From contig CAZARN010000004.1 of assembly GCA_964487565.1 (NCBI GenBank), forward strand, positions 124,001 to 188,000: a stretch of 64,000 nucleotides of DNA. The letters are read 5' to 3'. Every line of letters starts with the position of its first letter. Position 1 is the stretch's first letter. A program made the position numbers and the translations under genes. This DNA comes from Phil1 sp964487565. GTDB taxonomy: Bacteria > Bacillota > Clostridia > Christensenellales > CAG-138. The notes beneath the pieces were generated by a model. That model was not told the DNA's origin and searched no databases. It saw only the letters and a list, made by a program, of their open reading frames with translations. Shown here piece by piece: positions 1 through 8,828 of this stretch.

Positions 1-97
1 CTACAGGCTCGTCGACAGCAGCGGGTTCTTCCGTCTGGCAGCCGGCTATGGCAAACGCCATAAGCAGAGCCAGAACGAGTGCGAACAGCTTTTTCAT
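1..97 (-). CDS. Lipoprotein N-terminus, cut by window edge
   Basis: Reading on the minus strand from the ATG ending at 97 gives a lysine-start signal peptide (MKKLFALVLALL) with a lipobox ending AIAGC, then an acidic, Pro/Glu-rich linker. A strong AGGAGG RBS lies 7 bases upstream. Only 32 codons are visible and the rest lies left of the window. The look is that of an exported lipoprotein, most often an ABC binding protein in such genomes, but the function cannot be read from this fragment. Confidence 0.75.
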   Translation of the reverse strand, partial: MKKLFALVLALLMAFAIAGCQTEEPAAVDEPV

Positions 98-183
98 GAT
101 CGTTCCTCCTGATAATTTTGATATATGCTCTGTCCCGGCGCGTATGGGGCGCGGGGCGGGGTACTGGGTCAGCGCGCTCTCCT

Positions 184-1125
184 TCAGGAGAGGCGGGTGA
201 TTTTTCCGCTTTCATCGATCGTGAAGCGGATGGCGTCGTGCATTGTGGCGGGATATGTAGGCAACGGTTTGTTTTCGGTACACAGTACCTCGCCGCAATA
301 CATTTGAAGCAGTTCGGCAATATCGGCGTTTGGCCGGTCTTTTTTCGGCGACGTGTCGTTCTGGCACGATATTACGGCATATTCTGGCGACAGCGATGAT
401 ATCAGCTTCTCGGTCATCGACTTGCCGTCCCCGTGGTGCGGCACCTTCAATATGTCGCAATGCGGCATACCGTTGTTCTCCCAATATGCTCCGTATGAAT
501 CGCCTGTGAGCAATATGCTCCGTCCGGCATATTCAACGCGCATCATTATGCTTGAACAGTTGCGGTCCTTGGATGCCGCATAAAGCATGTCGTGCGGCGG
601 CATGGCGCCTGCGTAAAGTTCGTCGAACACGGCATTTTGCCTTGTGCGCAGCTCAATATCAGGCAGATAAAACGTAAGCGACATTGAGCCGATGCTGAAT
701 GTGCCCTCTTTGGCAGGCGCGCAGATGCTGCCGTGTTTTTCCGCTTCGGTTTTTATATCGCGAAGCATGTTGAGCGCGTCGCAAAAGCCGACAACTGTTT
801 TTCCTTCGTCTTCCGGCGCATTTATCCAGCGGGCGTCGTCGTTGGGGAAATACAGCGCGGTAAGCGCTTTAACGGGAAAATGCCGCATGATTGCAAGCGC
901 GCCGCCGATATGATCGAAATGGGGATGGGAGAGGACGATGAGGTCGATCATCGGCAACCGTTCACACATGAGTCTGCTTATCGCTGGCCTTCTCAGCGAG
1001 CCGTCCACAAACTCAACGTGCGGTCTCCCTGTGTCAAACAATATTGCATGTTCTCCATCGGGGCCAGTTTCCTTCAAAAGGGTGCAGTCGCCGTCTCCCA
1101 CGTTGTAGAAAATCACGTCAAGCAT
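184..1125 (-). CDS. Metallo-beta-lactamase-fold hydrolase, ComEC C-domain-like
   Basis: A 313-residue cytoplasmic protein with the metal-binding motif HPHFDHIGG (about residues 67-75), an internal Asp in LLTGDS and a later KVPHHGD. These are the hallmarks of the metallo-beta-lactamase fold as found in the C-terminal domain of ComEC/Rec2 and in stand-alone hydrolases of that branch. There are no membrane segments or DNA-uptake domain. The start overlaps the end of the upstream membrane gene by 8 bases, so the two are translationally coupled. It is the last gene of the ABC transporter operon. The substrate is unknown; a phosphodiester or phosphoester is plausible for this branch. Confidence 0.8.
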   Translation of the reverse strand: MLDVIFYNVGDGDCTLLKETGPDGEHAILFDTGRPHVEFVDGSLRRPAISRLMCERLPMIDLIVLSHPHFDHIGGALAIMRHFPVKALTALYFPNDDARWINAPEDEGKTVVGFCDALNMLRDIKTEAEKHGSICAPAKEGTFSIGSMSLTFYLPDIELRTRQNAVFDELYAGAMPPHDMLYAASKDRNCSSIMMRVEYAGRSILLTGDSYGAYWENNGMPHCDILKVPHHGDGKSMTEKLISSLSPEYAVISCQNDTSPKKDRPNADIAELLQMYCGEVLCTENKPLPTYPATMHDAIRFTIDESGKITRLS

Positions 1126-1624
1126 CGGTGTTTGAATCCTCTTTCACTGCGGCAAGTTTCATGTTACGCCTGTACATATGATGGGTGAACGCGGTACCTG
1201 TGATCAGCCCAACGGGCACGATCATCGCAAAGAAATACAGAAATATGGAATACTCCGTACCCTCGCACAGGAACGCCATGGATATAAGCGCCGCCACGGC
1301 ATATGCGCACATCCAAACAAATGCGGCCGGCACAATGCGTTTGTCCTTCACGATGAACCAAAGCGGACAGCATATGATGCTGCCCGTAACACCGGGCACA
1401 ACTGATTCAAAAACGTTTCTCATGACCGCTGACGCCGAAACAAACGCATTCTCGATAACGTCGATGAGAAAGAAATAGCATATTCCGTAAATGATAACAT
1501 AAAGGAGGCTCAGGCAGAATGAGTAAAGCAAAACCGCGCTTTTGGGGCGTCCTTCGGGAGTCAGGAACAGCACGGACCAGAACCGGTCAAGCTTTCTTCT
1601 GAACTTTGAAGTTTCCGCAGCCAT
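1118..1624 (-). CDS. Four-helix integral membrane protein of unknown function
   Basis: A 168-residue protein with a basic N-terminus, about four hydrophobic segments (near residues 28-55, 75-92, 98-118 and 125-145) and a charged tail. I recognise no family. A GGAGG RBS 6 bases before the ATG at 1624 supports this start. It lies 49 bases downstream of the substrate-binding protein gene and overlaps the hydrolase gene that follows, so it is probably co-transcribed with the transporter. It could be an accessory membrane component, but that is only a guess from position. Confidence 0.65.
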   Translation of the reverse strand: MAAETSKFRRKLDRFWSVLFLTPEGRPKSAVLLYSFCLSLLYVIIYGICYFFLIDVIENAFVSASAVMRNVFESVVPGVTGSIICCPLWFIVKDKRIVPAAFVWMCAYAVAALISMAFLCEGTEYSIFLYFFAMIVPVGLITGTAFTHHMYRRNMKLAAVKEDSNTDA

Positions 1625-1673
1625 ATGAGCCTCCGTACAGCCTTTATTTATCAGGTGATATCAGCGCGACGCA

Positions 1674-3014
1674 TCAAGTGCTCGGCGCGAGGCTGCGCCA
1701 ATAGATCCAGTAAGCCTTGACGTCGGGATAGAAGTTGTATATGTCTTCAAAATCAGGACTCTTGAGGTTTACTTCATCGATGGTATACGGCGTCTTGTCA
1801 AACACATAGTCATCCCTTATCGACCATTTGCCGATAGAATTGAACGCGCTGAGGCATCCGCTTTCTCCGTCGTCTCCGCCAAGCTCATACAGTATGAACA
1901 TGCGCGCGCCGGCGGGATTGTCGCATCCCTTGACAACATAGAGATAATCGCAGGCGAGGAAGGCGGTGTACGGCTCAAGACCGGTCACCCAGTTGATCGC
2001 GCTGCCGTTGTTCACGTTGTCAAGCTTGCTGCCCGAGCAGAGGCCGAGCGTCGGGCCGTTCAGGGATTCATCAACCGCGGAAACGACCTGATCGCCGTCG
2101 TCAAGCTCGGTTATGAGCATCTGCGTGAAACGCCAGAAAAGTTCAACGCCGGCGTTGTTTTCGGGGAACTCCATCACGCCTGCCGAGTTCGTGAGTTTAC
2201 TCATGTATGTGTATTCAAGGGGCTTGCCGTATTGAGCTTCATACTGCGCCGCAAGCTGATCGCCGTCAACGATAAGCTGCGCCCAAAGCGCCGCATACGA
2301 GGCGGAGGTTATGTCCTTGGTATAGATCGTCCAGAACTGATTGTTCTTGCCGGAAGCGTCCGTGAACGAACAGGTTTCGGTATCATAGCCTTCAACTATA
2401 TCCCACCAGCTCTTTATCGGGCAGCCGTCGGGATAAGAATTTGTGTTGTAATACCAGGGGCTGTATGTCGCATAAAGGGGCATGCCGTATTTGAGCAGCT
2501 CCGGATCAACATGTGAGCACACGCTTTCGGGATAATACACATCGAGATAGTCATACTGGACAAGCTCGTAATATATCTCGCCGCTGTTATCCTTGACCTG
2601 AAGCACATCCGCGTTTATGTTGCCGGTGTCGCTTTCGGTCTCGATTCGATCGGCAACGGTGGCCGTGTCGGATTCGATATACTCGATTTTGTTTGCAAGC
2701 TCGGGATAATCCTTGACCAGCTTCTTTACAGCCGTATGGGCTGCGGTGGTTGTGGAATAGATCGTTATCGTTCCGCTTTCCGCAAGCGCGAGCTGGTAAA
2801 GCTCATCCATCGTCATGCTGTTGTAATCCGGCTCGCCGCGTTCCTGTTCGGTACCCGGGTTGGTCGCCGTCTCGGCGCCGCCGGCGGTTTCGGTTACTTC
2901 TCCGGCCGCGGATGTGTCGGAAGGCGCGTTTGTTCCGCTGCAGCCAACGGCAGCCGCCGTCGACACGATGAGCAGCGCGACGAGAATACAGGCGATGAGT
3001 TTACTTGGCTTCAT
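1674..3014 (-). CDS. Lipoprotein substrate-binding protein, Fe3+/phosphonate/sugar-phosphate ABC type
   Basis: A 446-residue exported lipoprotein. The start at 3014 is chosen because AAAGGAGGAGG lies directly upstream and because it opens a clear signal peptide ending in a lipobox (AAVGC). A Thr/Glu/Gly-rich linker follows. The body begins ITIYSTTTAAHTAVKKLVKDYPEL..., typical of periplasmic binding proteins of the iron(III)/2-aminoethylphosphonate/sugar-phosphate class, where the ligand sits in a cleft near such a Ser/Thr-rich strand. The permease and ATPase genes just upstream belong to the same class. The ligand cannot be read from sequence. The operon's apparent control by the inositol-locus LacI regulator suggests a phosphorylated sugar or cyclitol. 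Confidence 0.85.
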   Translation of the reverse strand: MKPSKLIACILVALLIVSTAAAVGCSGTNAPSDTSAAGEVTETAGGAETATNPGTEQERGEPDYNSMTMDELYQLALAESGTITIYSTTTAAHTAVKKLVKDYPELANKIEYIESDTATVADRIETESDTGNINADVLQVKDNSGEIYYELVQYDYLDVYYPESVCSHVDPELLKYGMPLYATYSPWYYNTNSYPDGCPIKSWWDIVEGYDTETCSFTDASGKNNQFWTIYTKDITSASYAALWAQLIVDGDQLAAQYEAQYGKPLEYTYMSKLTNSAGVMEFPENNAGVELFWRFTQMLITELDDGDQVVSAVDESLNGPTLGLCSGSKLDNVNNGSAINWVTGLEPYTAFLACDYLYVVKGCDNPAGARMFILYELGGDDGESGCLSAFNSIGKWSIRDDYVFDKTPYTIDEVNLKSPDFEDIYNFYPDVKAYWIYWRSLAPST

Positions 3015-3060
3015 TATTGCGTTCCTCCTCCTTTTGTCAAATGGTCCGCGCGGGCCGCGG

Positions 3061-4206
3061 TCACGCCTGATGACTTGCTTTTGCAAATTTGATGAGGCGG
3101 CCTGTCTTTTTGTTGTATACGTTAATCCTTTCGGGATGCAGAACGGTATAAATCTTTTGATTCATCTCATATTCGACGAGGCCGATCTGTATGGCAAGGA
3201 ATTCCGCGCTTCCGACGGTGAGGGAGATGAGCGTTTCGGAACCGGCGGGCTGACTTGCATACACGTTTGCTTCAATCGTGTACGGATGACCCATGTTTTC
3301 CGTCTCAAGCTCTATCATCTCAGGTCTTATGCCAAGCACGCAGTCAAATTCCTCGTTTGTCGGGTATTCCTCGCCCGGTTTCATGTCTTCGTTCGGGAAT
3401 TCGTAATCGCCAAGCTCGCACTTTACGCGCAGGGACTTTCCGTCATAAAATCCATGTCCGTTAACGAAGTTGATGCGGGGATTGCCGATGAAGTCCGCAG
3501 CCTGAAGATCAACGGGATTGGTGTAGATCCCGAGCGGCGTGTCGACCTGAGAAATCTCACCCTCCTTGAACAGGGCGATTTTGGTTGACATTGTGAGCGC
3601 TTCGACCTGGTCGTGCGTGACATAGATTATCGTTGTGCCGGTTTCCTTGTGAAGCCGCTTCAGCTCCGCGCGCATATCGATCCTCAGCCTTGCGTCAAGG
3701 TTTGAAAGCGGTTCATCAAGCAGAAGGAGCTTGGGGCTTGTCGCGATGGCCCTTGCGATGGCGACACGCTGCTGCTGGCCGCCTGAAAGCTCGTTGGGGT
3801 ATCTGTCGCGGTATTCCTCGATGCGCATCACCTTGAGCGCGCTCATCACTTTTTCCTCGACCTCATGCTTTGGCAGCTTTTTGATCTTAAGGCCGAAAGC
3901 CACGTTCTCAAACGCCGTCATGTGCGGCCAGAGGGCATAGCTTTGGAAAACAAGGTTCAGCCCGCGTTTGCTCGGCGCTTCATAAAAGGCGTTGTCCGCG
4001 TCGATTATCGTGCGCTCATCCATGAACATCTTGCCGTTTTGCGGCTTCTCAAGACCGGAGATGACGCGAAGGGTTGTCGTTTTTCCGCAGCCGGACGGCC
4101 CAAGCAGCGTCATGAAATCCCCATCCTCTATGGTGAGGTTGATATCGCGCAAAACATGATTCTCACCATAAAATTTGTCTATATGTTCCAATACGATCCT
4201 GCTCAT
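3061..4206 (-). CDS. ABC transporter ATPase with TOBE domain (PotA/FbpC/AfuC class)
   Basis: A 381-residue ATPase with Walker A GPSGCGKT (about 36-43), Q-loop in VFQSYALWPHM, signature LSGGQQQR, Walker B LLLLDEP, D-loop SNLD and switch His in THD. The C-terminal third after about residue 240 is a TOBE-type regulatory domain. Full length for the family. It would power the import system formed with the fused permease gene upstream and the binding protein gene 46 bases downstream. The gap to the binding protein gene contains a short GC-rich hairpin on the transcribed strand. Confidence 0.93.
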   Translation of the reverse strand: MSRIVLEHIDKFYGENHVLRDINLTIEDGDFMTLLGPSGCGKTTTLRVISGLEKPQNGKMFMDERTIIDADNAFYEAPSKRGLNLVFQSYALWPHMTAFENVAFGLKIKKLPKHEVEEKVMSALKVMRIEEYRDRYPNELSGGQQQRVAIARAIATSPKLLLLDEPLSNLDARLRIDMRAELKRLHKETGTTIIYVTHDQVEALTMSTKIALFKEGEISQVDTPLGIYTNPVDLQAADFIGNPRINFVNGHGFYDGKSLRVKCELGDYEFPNEDMKPGEEYPTNEEFDCVLGIRPEMIELETENMGHPYTIEANVYASQPAGSETLISLTVGSAEFLAIQIGLVEYEMNQKIYTVLHPERINVYNKKTGRLIKFAKASHQA

Positions 4207-4239
4207 TTGAGAATCCTCCTTGAAGTGTTTGTCGTATTA

Positions 4240-6072
4240 TCAACCCCAGCTCTTGCCTATGTCGGCGCCGAAGAGGTTCGCTAAGCGGTAGCAGATGAGA
4301 ATGAACAACAGTATCACGATCGCAATGGCGTCGGCGCACTGCGGCATAAGGCTCTTCGAATACTCGAAAGCGAGGTAAGAAAGAGTGTAGTTGGAAGGCG
4401 TCATAAGTATGGCGACAAGGTCGAGCTCTTTGGCTATGCTGATGAAAACGAGCATGAAGCCTGAGACGAATCCGTTCTTTGCAAGCGGAATGACTATGCT
4501 GCCTATCCTGCGCCAGAAGCTTGCGCCGGCAATATCGGCCGCCTCCTCGAGTTCAACGCTTATCTGCATCATGTTCGATGAGCCCGAACGGCTCGCAAAC
4601 GGAAAGTGCTTGACGATCGAAACGAGAAGTATAAGCGCGAACGTGCCGTAAAGCGATGGTATGATACCGCCCAGGCGAGGCTGGCTGAACATGGCGAAAT
4701 ATATCGCCGAGAATGCCACGCCGGGCATCAGGTACGGAATGAAAACAAGCTGCTCCGTGAGTTTGCCATACCACTTGCCGCGGCCGCGCGTTGAGATATA
4801 TCCGAGAAACTGTCCGCAGAAGGCGGTCACGATGGACGCTATGAGCGAAAGTTTGACGGTGTTGCCAAGCGCCCTCATAAACTCGGTATTTCGGAATATG
4901 CCGTTATAGGCGTATGATTCAAGCGGGGCTTCGTCGAGCGTTCCTATCCACGCATACAGGGACAGGTTGTCGAGCCCGTATCCTCCGCCGGTATATATCT
5001 GGAAGCTTTCCATGACGAGCACGAACGTCGGCATGACCATCGCGGCGAAAAGGAATATCGCGATAAGAACAAGCAGCAGGTATTTTGCCTTTCCGATCCG
5101 CATCAGATTGCTGCGGGTACCTTTGCCGCCGATGGTCGCATATGATTTGCGCACGCCAACCATCTTCTGGTTCGCGAATATCGTGCCGCAGGCAAGAAGT
5201 ATCATCAATATGCTCATCGCGTAACCGACGCCCTTCGGACTGTCGTTGATGAATTCCTTCATGCGCGTTGCGAGCACATAATAGCTGATCCGGTTGCCGA
5301 GGTTGGCGGCGACGCCGTATGAACCGATCGACTTCGATACGGTCATTATGGCGGCGGACAGCACGGCCGGCAGCACGAGCGGCAGCGTTATGCTCTTCAA
5401 AATCTGAACCTTGTTCGCACCCTGGATCTCGCCCATTTCCTCAAGCTCGGAGTTGATGGAACGCAGCGATCCGGAAACCATGATGTATGCAAACGCATAA
5501 TAGTGCATGCTCATGACGCAGATTATCGCAAACGGGCCGTAAGCGAGCCAGTCGGGGATCATGAGGCCCAGACCCGTCAGCAATCCCAGACTTCCCGAAG
5601 TGCTGTTGCGAAATACTGCAAGCCAGCTTAGCGCCTTGCACCATGAAGGTATCATGTAAGGAATGATGATAAGCATACTCAGCAGTTTCTTTCCGGGAAT
5701 ATCCGAGCGTACCATGAGCCATGCAAGCACAGCGCCCAACGGTATGGATATGATCGTAACAAAAAAGCCTATTGTGAGAGAATGCAGCAGCGGCTCCCAC
5801 AAGATGGCTTTGGTGAGTGGGCTTACAAGCAGATATTTCCAATAGAACAGGGTAAAATCGCCGATTTCAGCGCCTTCGATATTACGAAGCTCCGCTTTGG
5901 CGACGGTGAATGTGTTGCCGATCATGGTGAGCAGAGGAATGACGATAAGGCAGAACAATATGATGAGACTGAAGAATACGATCATATTGAACGGATTGCC
6001 TATGACGGCCAGGAACTGGTTCTTGAGCCTCTTCCACGAGAACGGCTTTCTGGTTTGACTGACTTTTGACAT
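4240..6072 (-). CDS. Fused double-domain ABC permease, FbpB/AfuB-like
   Basis: A 610-residue inner-membrane protein with about 12 hydrophobic segments. It is two binding-protein-dependent permease domains in tandem (roughly residues 85-290 and 375-590), each with an EAA-type loop: EMGEIQGANKVQILKSITLP in the first half and EEAADIAGASFWRRI in the second. Two-domain permeases of this size are typical of iron(III), phosphonate and sugar-phosphate (AfuB) importers. It forms one transporter with the ATPase and binding protein downstream. The HAD hydrolase gene upstream is co-directional with a 64-base gap. Confidence 0.93.
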   Translation of the reverse strand: MSKVSQTRKPFSWKRLKNQFLAVIGNPFNMIVFFSLIILFCLIVIPLLTMIGNTFTVAKAELRNIEGAEIGDFTLFYWKYLLVSPLTKAILWEPLLHSLTIGFFVTIISIPLGAVLAWLMVRSDIPGKKLLSMLIIIPYMIPSWCKALSWLAVFRNSTSGSLGLLTGLGLMIPDWLAYGPFAIICVMSMHYYAFAYIMVSGSLRSINSELEEMGEIQGANKVQILKSITLPLVLPAVLSAAIMTVSKSIGSYGVAANLGNRISYYVLATRMKEFINDSPKGVGYAMSILMILLACGTIFANQKMVGVRKSYATIGGKGTRSNLMRIGKAKYLLLVLIAIFLFAAMVMPTFVLVMESFQIYTGGGYGLDNLSLYAWIGTLDEAPLESYAYNGIFRNTEFMRALGNTVKLSLIASIVTAFCGQFLGYISTRGRGKWYGKLTEQLVFIPYLMPGVAFSAIYFAMFSQPRLGGIIPSLYGTFALILLVSIVKHFPFASRSGSSNMMQISVELEEAADIAGASFWRRIGSIVIPLAKNGFVSGFMLVFISIAKELDLVAILMTPSNYTLSYLAFEYSKSLMPQCADAIAIVILLFILICYRLANLFGADIGKSWG

Positions 6073-6136
6073 ACAGTATCACTCCAATCGGAAACAGTCT
6101 CAGCGGTGGGAACGTAGTAAATGCCGGGGGCTGTGC

Positions 6137-6892
6137 TTATTTGCTCTCGAGTTCCTTTTTCAAAATGGAATAAACGTCGTATATATCCTCGATTTCGTAA
6201 TCGGGGGCAAAGCCGTCGTATTTACCGACGTCCTTAATCGGCGTTAGAAATGAGCCGATCTTGAACACCCTTCCGTATCCCATCTTGCGCGGACCCACGA
6301 CGTCGCGCGACAGCGTGTCGCCAACGAAGGCGCACTCGGATGCGTCAAGTCTTGCCTGGCAAAGCGCAATCTTGAATATGTTCGGATGCGGCTTGCGATA
6401 GCCGACTATGCTTGAAAGGGTTATATCGTCAAAATACTGGCGCACGCCGTAATCCTCAAGCGTAGAGAACACCTGAAATACGCTTGCGGTATTGCTCACG
6501 GCGGCGACATAAAGCCCAAGCTCCTTCAGCCCGCGCAGCATCTCTGCAGCATGGTTGCGCAGTTTGCGGTCGAAATAGGTGACTTCCCACATGTGGGCGA
6601 TTTCCTCGCTTGCGGCGATCAGCTTTTCACGGTCAACAGGGATGTCCTTGAAGCCGTAGTCCGGCCATATCTGTTCAGGCTTAAGCTCCATCAGCGTAAC
6701 TTCGGCTTCGGCTTTGTAACGGAGAATTTCAGGATAAACCTTCGCCCAAAGCGTTGTTTCGTCATACGGAACGGCGATGTCGTGGCTTTTGAGTATTCTG
6801 TACAGCTCGTGCGCGGTGCGCTGCTCGTTGCTGCTGTTCGAATACAGATCCTCGAGCGTTCCGCCCATGTCGAACATTACGGCTTTTATCAA
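6137..6892 (-). CDS. HAD-superfamily hydrolase (subfamily IA-like), first gene of transporter operon
   Basis: A 251-residue cytoplasmic protein with HAD motif I DMGGTL (nucleophile Asp8), a helical cap (about 15-90), motif II VSNT, motif III Lys in YRKPHPNIF and motif IV FVGDTLSRDV. The position two after the nucleophile, normally the Asp acid/base of HAD phosphatases, is Gly. The same change occurs in the four paralogs at 10824-13863. The start codon is TTG at 6892, supported by AAGGGAAG 9-10 bases upstream; no ATG fits. It heads the transporter operon behind a LacI-type operator, suggesting it acts on the imported compound. True activity is unknown. Confidence 0.85.
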   Translation of the reverse strand: MIKAVMFDMGGTLEDLYSNSSNEQRTAHELYRILKSHDIAVPYDETTLWAKVYPEILRYKAEAEVTLMELKPEQIWPDYGFKDIPVDREKLIAASEEIAHMWEVTYFDRKLRNHAAEMLRGLKELGLYVAAVSNTASVFQVFSTLEDYGVRQYFDDITLSSIVGYRKPHPNIFKIALCQARLDASECAFVGDTLSRDVVGPRKMGYGRVFKIGSFLTPIKDVGKYDGFAPDYEIEDIYDVYSILKKELESK

Positions 6893-7019
6893 ATTGATAC
6901 ACTTCCCTTCGACTGTGAATATCTGTTATTTATGTATATGCCAAATCAGAATCTGTTCAGCGCTTGTGACCGTGCGCATTCCGGAACATCTGTTGCTGTT
7001 TGTGAAATAATAAAATCAG

Positions 7020-7033
7020 CGTAATCGTTTGCG
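7020..7033. promoter_or_regulatory. LacI-type operator O1 (12/14 match)
   Basis: CGTAATCGTTTGCG matches the perfect palindrome CGCAAACGTTTGCG found at 10767 in 12 of 14 positions. It lies just downstream of a minus-strand sigma-A promoter, the same geometry as the three other sites in this locus. LacI-family operators are characteristically palindromes centred on CG. It would control the HAD-ABC transporter operon. Confidence 0.65.
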
Positions 7034-7053
7034 TAATATTGTAGCTTCATTTA

Positions 7054-7082
7054 AGTTTACGGTAACTAAAGCGTGTTGTCAA
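7054..7082 (-). promoter_or_regulatory. Sigma-A promoter of HAD-ABC transporter operon
   Basis: On the minus strand, TTGACA (7077-7082) and TAAACT (7054-7059) are separated by 17 bases. Transcription would start near 7047 and run through operator O1 into the TTG-start HAD gene. The 308-base stretch 6893-7200 holds this promoter, O1 and a second operator-like site at its right end, and nothing else that I recognise. Confidence 0.6.
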
Positions 7083-7185
7083 TAATAAAACTCAAAAAAA
7101 GCGGAATTTAAGCAAATTGTGAATTTCAAAACTTTATGTCGGCCCATCAACAGCCGTGGCAGGAAATACTCGCGTGGAAAACAAG

Positions 7186-7199
7186 CGTACACGTTTGCG
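7186..7199. promoter_or_regulatory. Possible auxiliary LacI-type operator
   Basis: CGTACACGTTTGCG matches the locus palindrome in 12 of 14 positions. It sits directly after the mgtC-like stop codon and about 166 bases centre to centre from O1. It has no promoter of its own beside it. It could be a looping partner of O1 or chance. Confidence 0.3.
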
Positions 7200-7200
7200 C

Positions 7201-7896
7201 TTAATCGTCGATTTCTTCAACGAACAGAATACCGGTTTGCTCTTCAACCATTTTGAGCGCTTCCTCATGGGACATGGCGGAGGGAAACTTAAGAAGACAG
7301 AAGAGCCCGATGCCGGTCTTGTTGTCTGATTTTGAAGTTTCAACATCGCTCAGACTGCATTCTCTTGCGCGCATCTGGTTCATGAAAGGTTTGAGGAATT
7401 CTATATCGCTGAAAATGATGTAAAGGTGAAGTCTGCGCAGCTTCTTTGTATACACGCTTTCAAGCCTGTCTGCGAAAATCATGACGAAGAGAAGGATGAG
7501 GCATGTCACGATCGCGCCGAAATAGAAGCCGATGCCGATGGCAAGGCCCATGCACGCCGCGACCCAAAGTCCGGCGGCGGTGGTCAGACCCTTGACCCTG
7601 TAATAGCGCGTGACCATGATGGTGCCGGCGCCGAGGAAACCGATGCCGCTGATGACCTGCGCGGGCATCCTGCCGGGATCGGCTTTTTCAAAATACATCG
7701 TCATGTACTGCGCGGTCATCATGACGACTGCTGCGCCTATGCAAACGAGCATATAGGTGCGAAGGCCGGCCGGACGGCGCTTGCGCGTACGTTCAAGGCC
7801 GAGCACTCCGCTGCATATCACAGCCATAAGCAGCCTTATCACCACGGTAAGCTCATTGAGTTTCTGAAGACCGAGCTCTTGCATAAGGGAGAACAT
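7201..7896 (-). CDS. MgtC/SapB family membrane protein
   Basis: A 231-residue protein with four or five N-terminal hydrophobic segments and the MgtC signatures GLERTRKRRPAGLRTYMLV and ISGIGFLGAGTIM, followed by a cytoplasmic ACT-like C-terminal domain (about residues 155-231). The ATG at 7896 is preferred over the one at 7905 because AAAGGA then has a 9-base spacing. Family members affect Mg2+/phosphate homeostasis and ATP synthase activity in some pathogens; the role here is unknown. It is the last gene of the LacI-PHP-PfkB operon, 51 bases after the kinase gene. Confidence 0.88.
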   Translation of the reverse strand: MFSLMQELGLQKLNELTVVIRLLMAVICSGVLGLERTRKRRPAGLRTYMLVCIGAAVVMMTAQYMTMYFEKADPGRMPAQVISGIGFLGAGTIMVTRYYRVKGLTTAAGLWVAACMGLAIGIGFYFGAIVTCLILLFVMIFADRLESVYTKKLRRLHLYIIFSDIEFLKPFMNQMRARECSLSDVETSKSDNKTGIGLFCLLKFPSAMSHEEALKMVEEQTGILFVEEIDD

Positions 7897-7947
7897 AGTA
7901 TTCATTCCTTTCAGTTCAGTTCGTGGAAGCTGAAGCGCGTAGTCGAC

Positions 7948-8826
7948 TTAACGATAAAACTGTTCGATATAGTTCATTACATCCTCCCGCGCAAGGGAGA
8001 ACGGCCCCGGCGTTTCCATCTTGAGCGAGACCAGCGCCGCAGCACTGAGCAGCGCGGTGGGTATATCCTCATGCAGCCTTTCGGTGATGTAGCCCGCAAA
8101 GCAGGTATCGCCGCGGCCGGTGCGTCCGGACAGGCCGCGCGGCTTCAGCGGCTGTGTGTAGATATTCTCTCCGTCACATACGAGCACTTCGCTGCTGTGC
8201 GTTATCATGACTTCCTTTGCGCCCCATGAACACATCAGACGCGCGGCTTCTTCGCGGTTCGTGAGTCCGGTGAGCACCTCCGCTTCGGCAGCGTCCGTTT
8301 TGAGGAACCGTATCAGCGGCAGGATTTCAAGCTTTTCATCCCAGTCGCGGTACACCATGCTTCCGTCATCCTCAACGCATCTCAACATGCACTGCACGTC
8401 GAGCGCAGTGTCCGCGCGTTTTGCGCATTCGCGTATCATATCGCAGCCGATGTCCCCGCGTGCAAGGCCTGCGAGGTGATAGAGCTTCGTTTGCGCGGAC
8501 GGCAGTTCATCGGGCCGGTAAGGGTCGATCATCGCTTTGCATCTGCTTAAGCGGCGATCCCTGTCTGGGGTGAAATAGGTGTTTTCCATCAGCGTGCTTT
8601 TTTCGGAAACGAGAGGAAAAACCGTTATGCAGGGGCAATCGCCGAAAGCGGCGGCAAGATCGATATCGCCCGGATTGCACTTGGGCACGACTGCGGTGTT
8701 GTTGCCCATGGCGGAAGCCGCATGGCCGGAGAAGAGCACGGCGCCGCCAGGACAGCGCATCACCGAATTGTCGTAATCCGTGTTGGTATCAAGACAGACC
8801 TGCCCGATTATCATTGTGTCAAACAT
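7948..8826 (-). CDS. PfkB-family carbohydrate kinase
   Basis: A 292-residue cytoplasmic kinase. The N-terminal Gly-Gly motif is CPGGAVLFSG (about residues 25-34), and the C-terminal PfkB signature with anion hole and catalytic Asp is GRTGRGDTCFAGY (about 232-244). The family phosphorylates sugars, nucleosides and, in some archaea and plants, myo-inositol. It is a little short for KDG kinase and lacks that enzyme's usual N-terminal pattern; the GGAV-FS segment is reminiscent of inositol kinases, which is only a resemblance. It starts 2 bases after the PHP gene ends, in the operon of the LacI regulator. Confidence 0.85.
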   Translation of the reverse strand: MFDTMIIGQVCLDTNTDYDNSVMRCPGGAVLFSGHAASAMGNNTAVVPKCNPGDIDLAAAFGDCPCITVFPLVSEKSTLMENTYFTPDRDRRLSRCKAMIDPYRPDELPSAQTKLYHLAGLARGDIGCDMIRECAKRADTALDVQCMLRCVEDDGSMVYRDWDEKLEILPLIRFLKTDAAEAEVLTGLTNREEAARLMCSWGAKEVMITHSSEVLVCDGENIYTQPLKPRGLSGRTGRGDTCFAGYITERLHEDIPTALLSAAALVSLKMETPGPFSLAREDVMNYIEQFYR

Positions 8827-8828
8827 GT

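Noticed and set aside
137..168. GC-rich imperfect hairpin after the metallo-beta-lactamase-fold gene as a terminator
   Set aside because: The stem contains a mismatch and no T run follows on the transcribed strand.
7134..7346. Extra 70-codon frame on the minus strand at the mgtC 3' end
   Set aside because: It overlaps the mgtC-like coding region in another frame and shows no protein family pattern or RBS.
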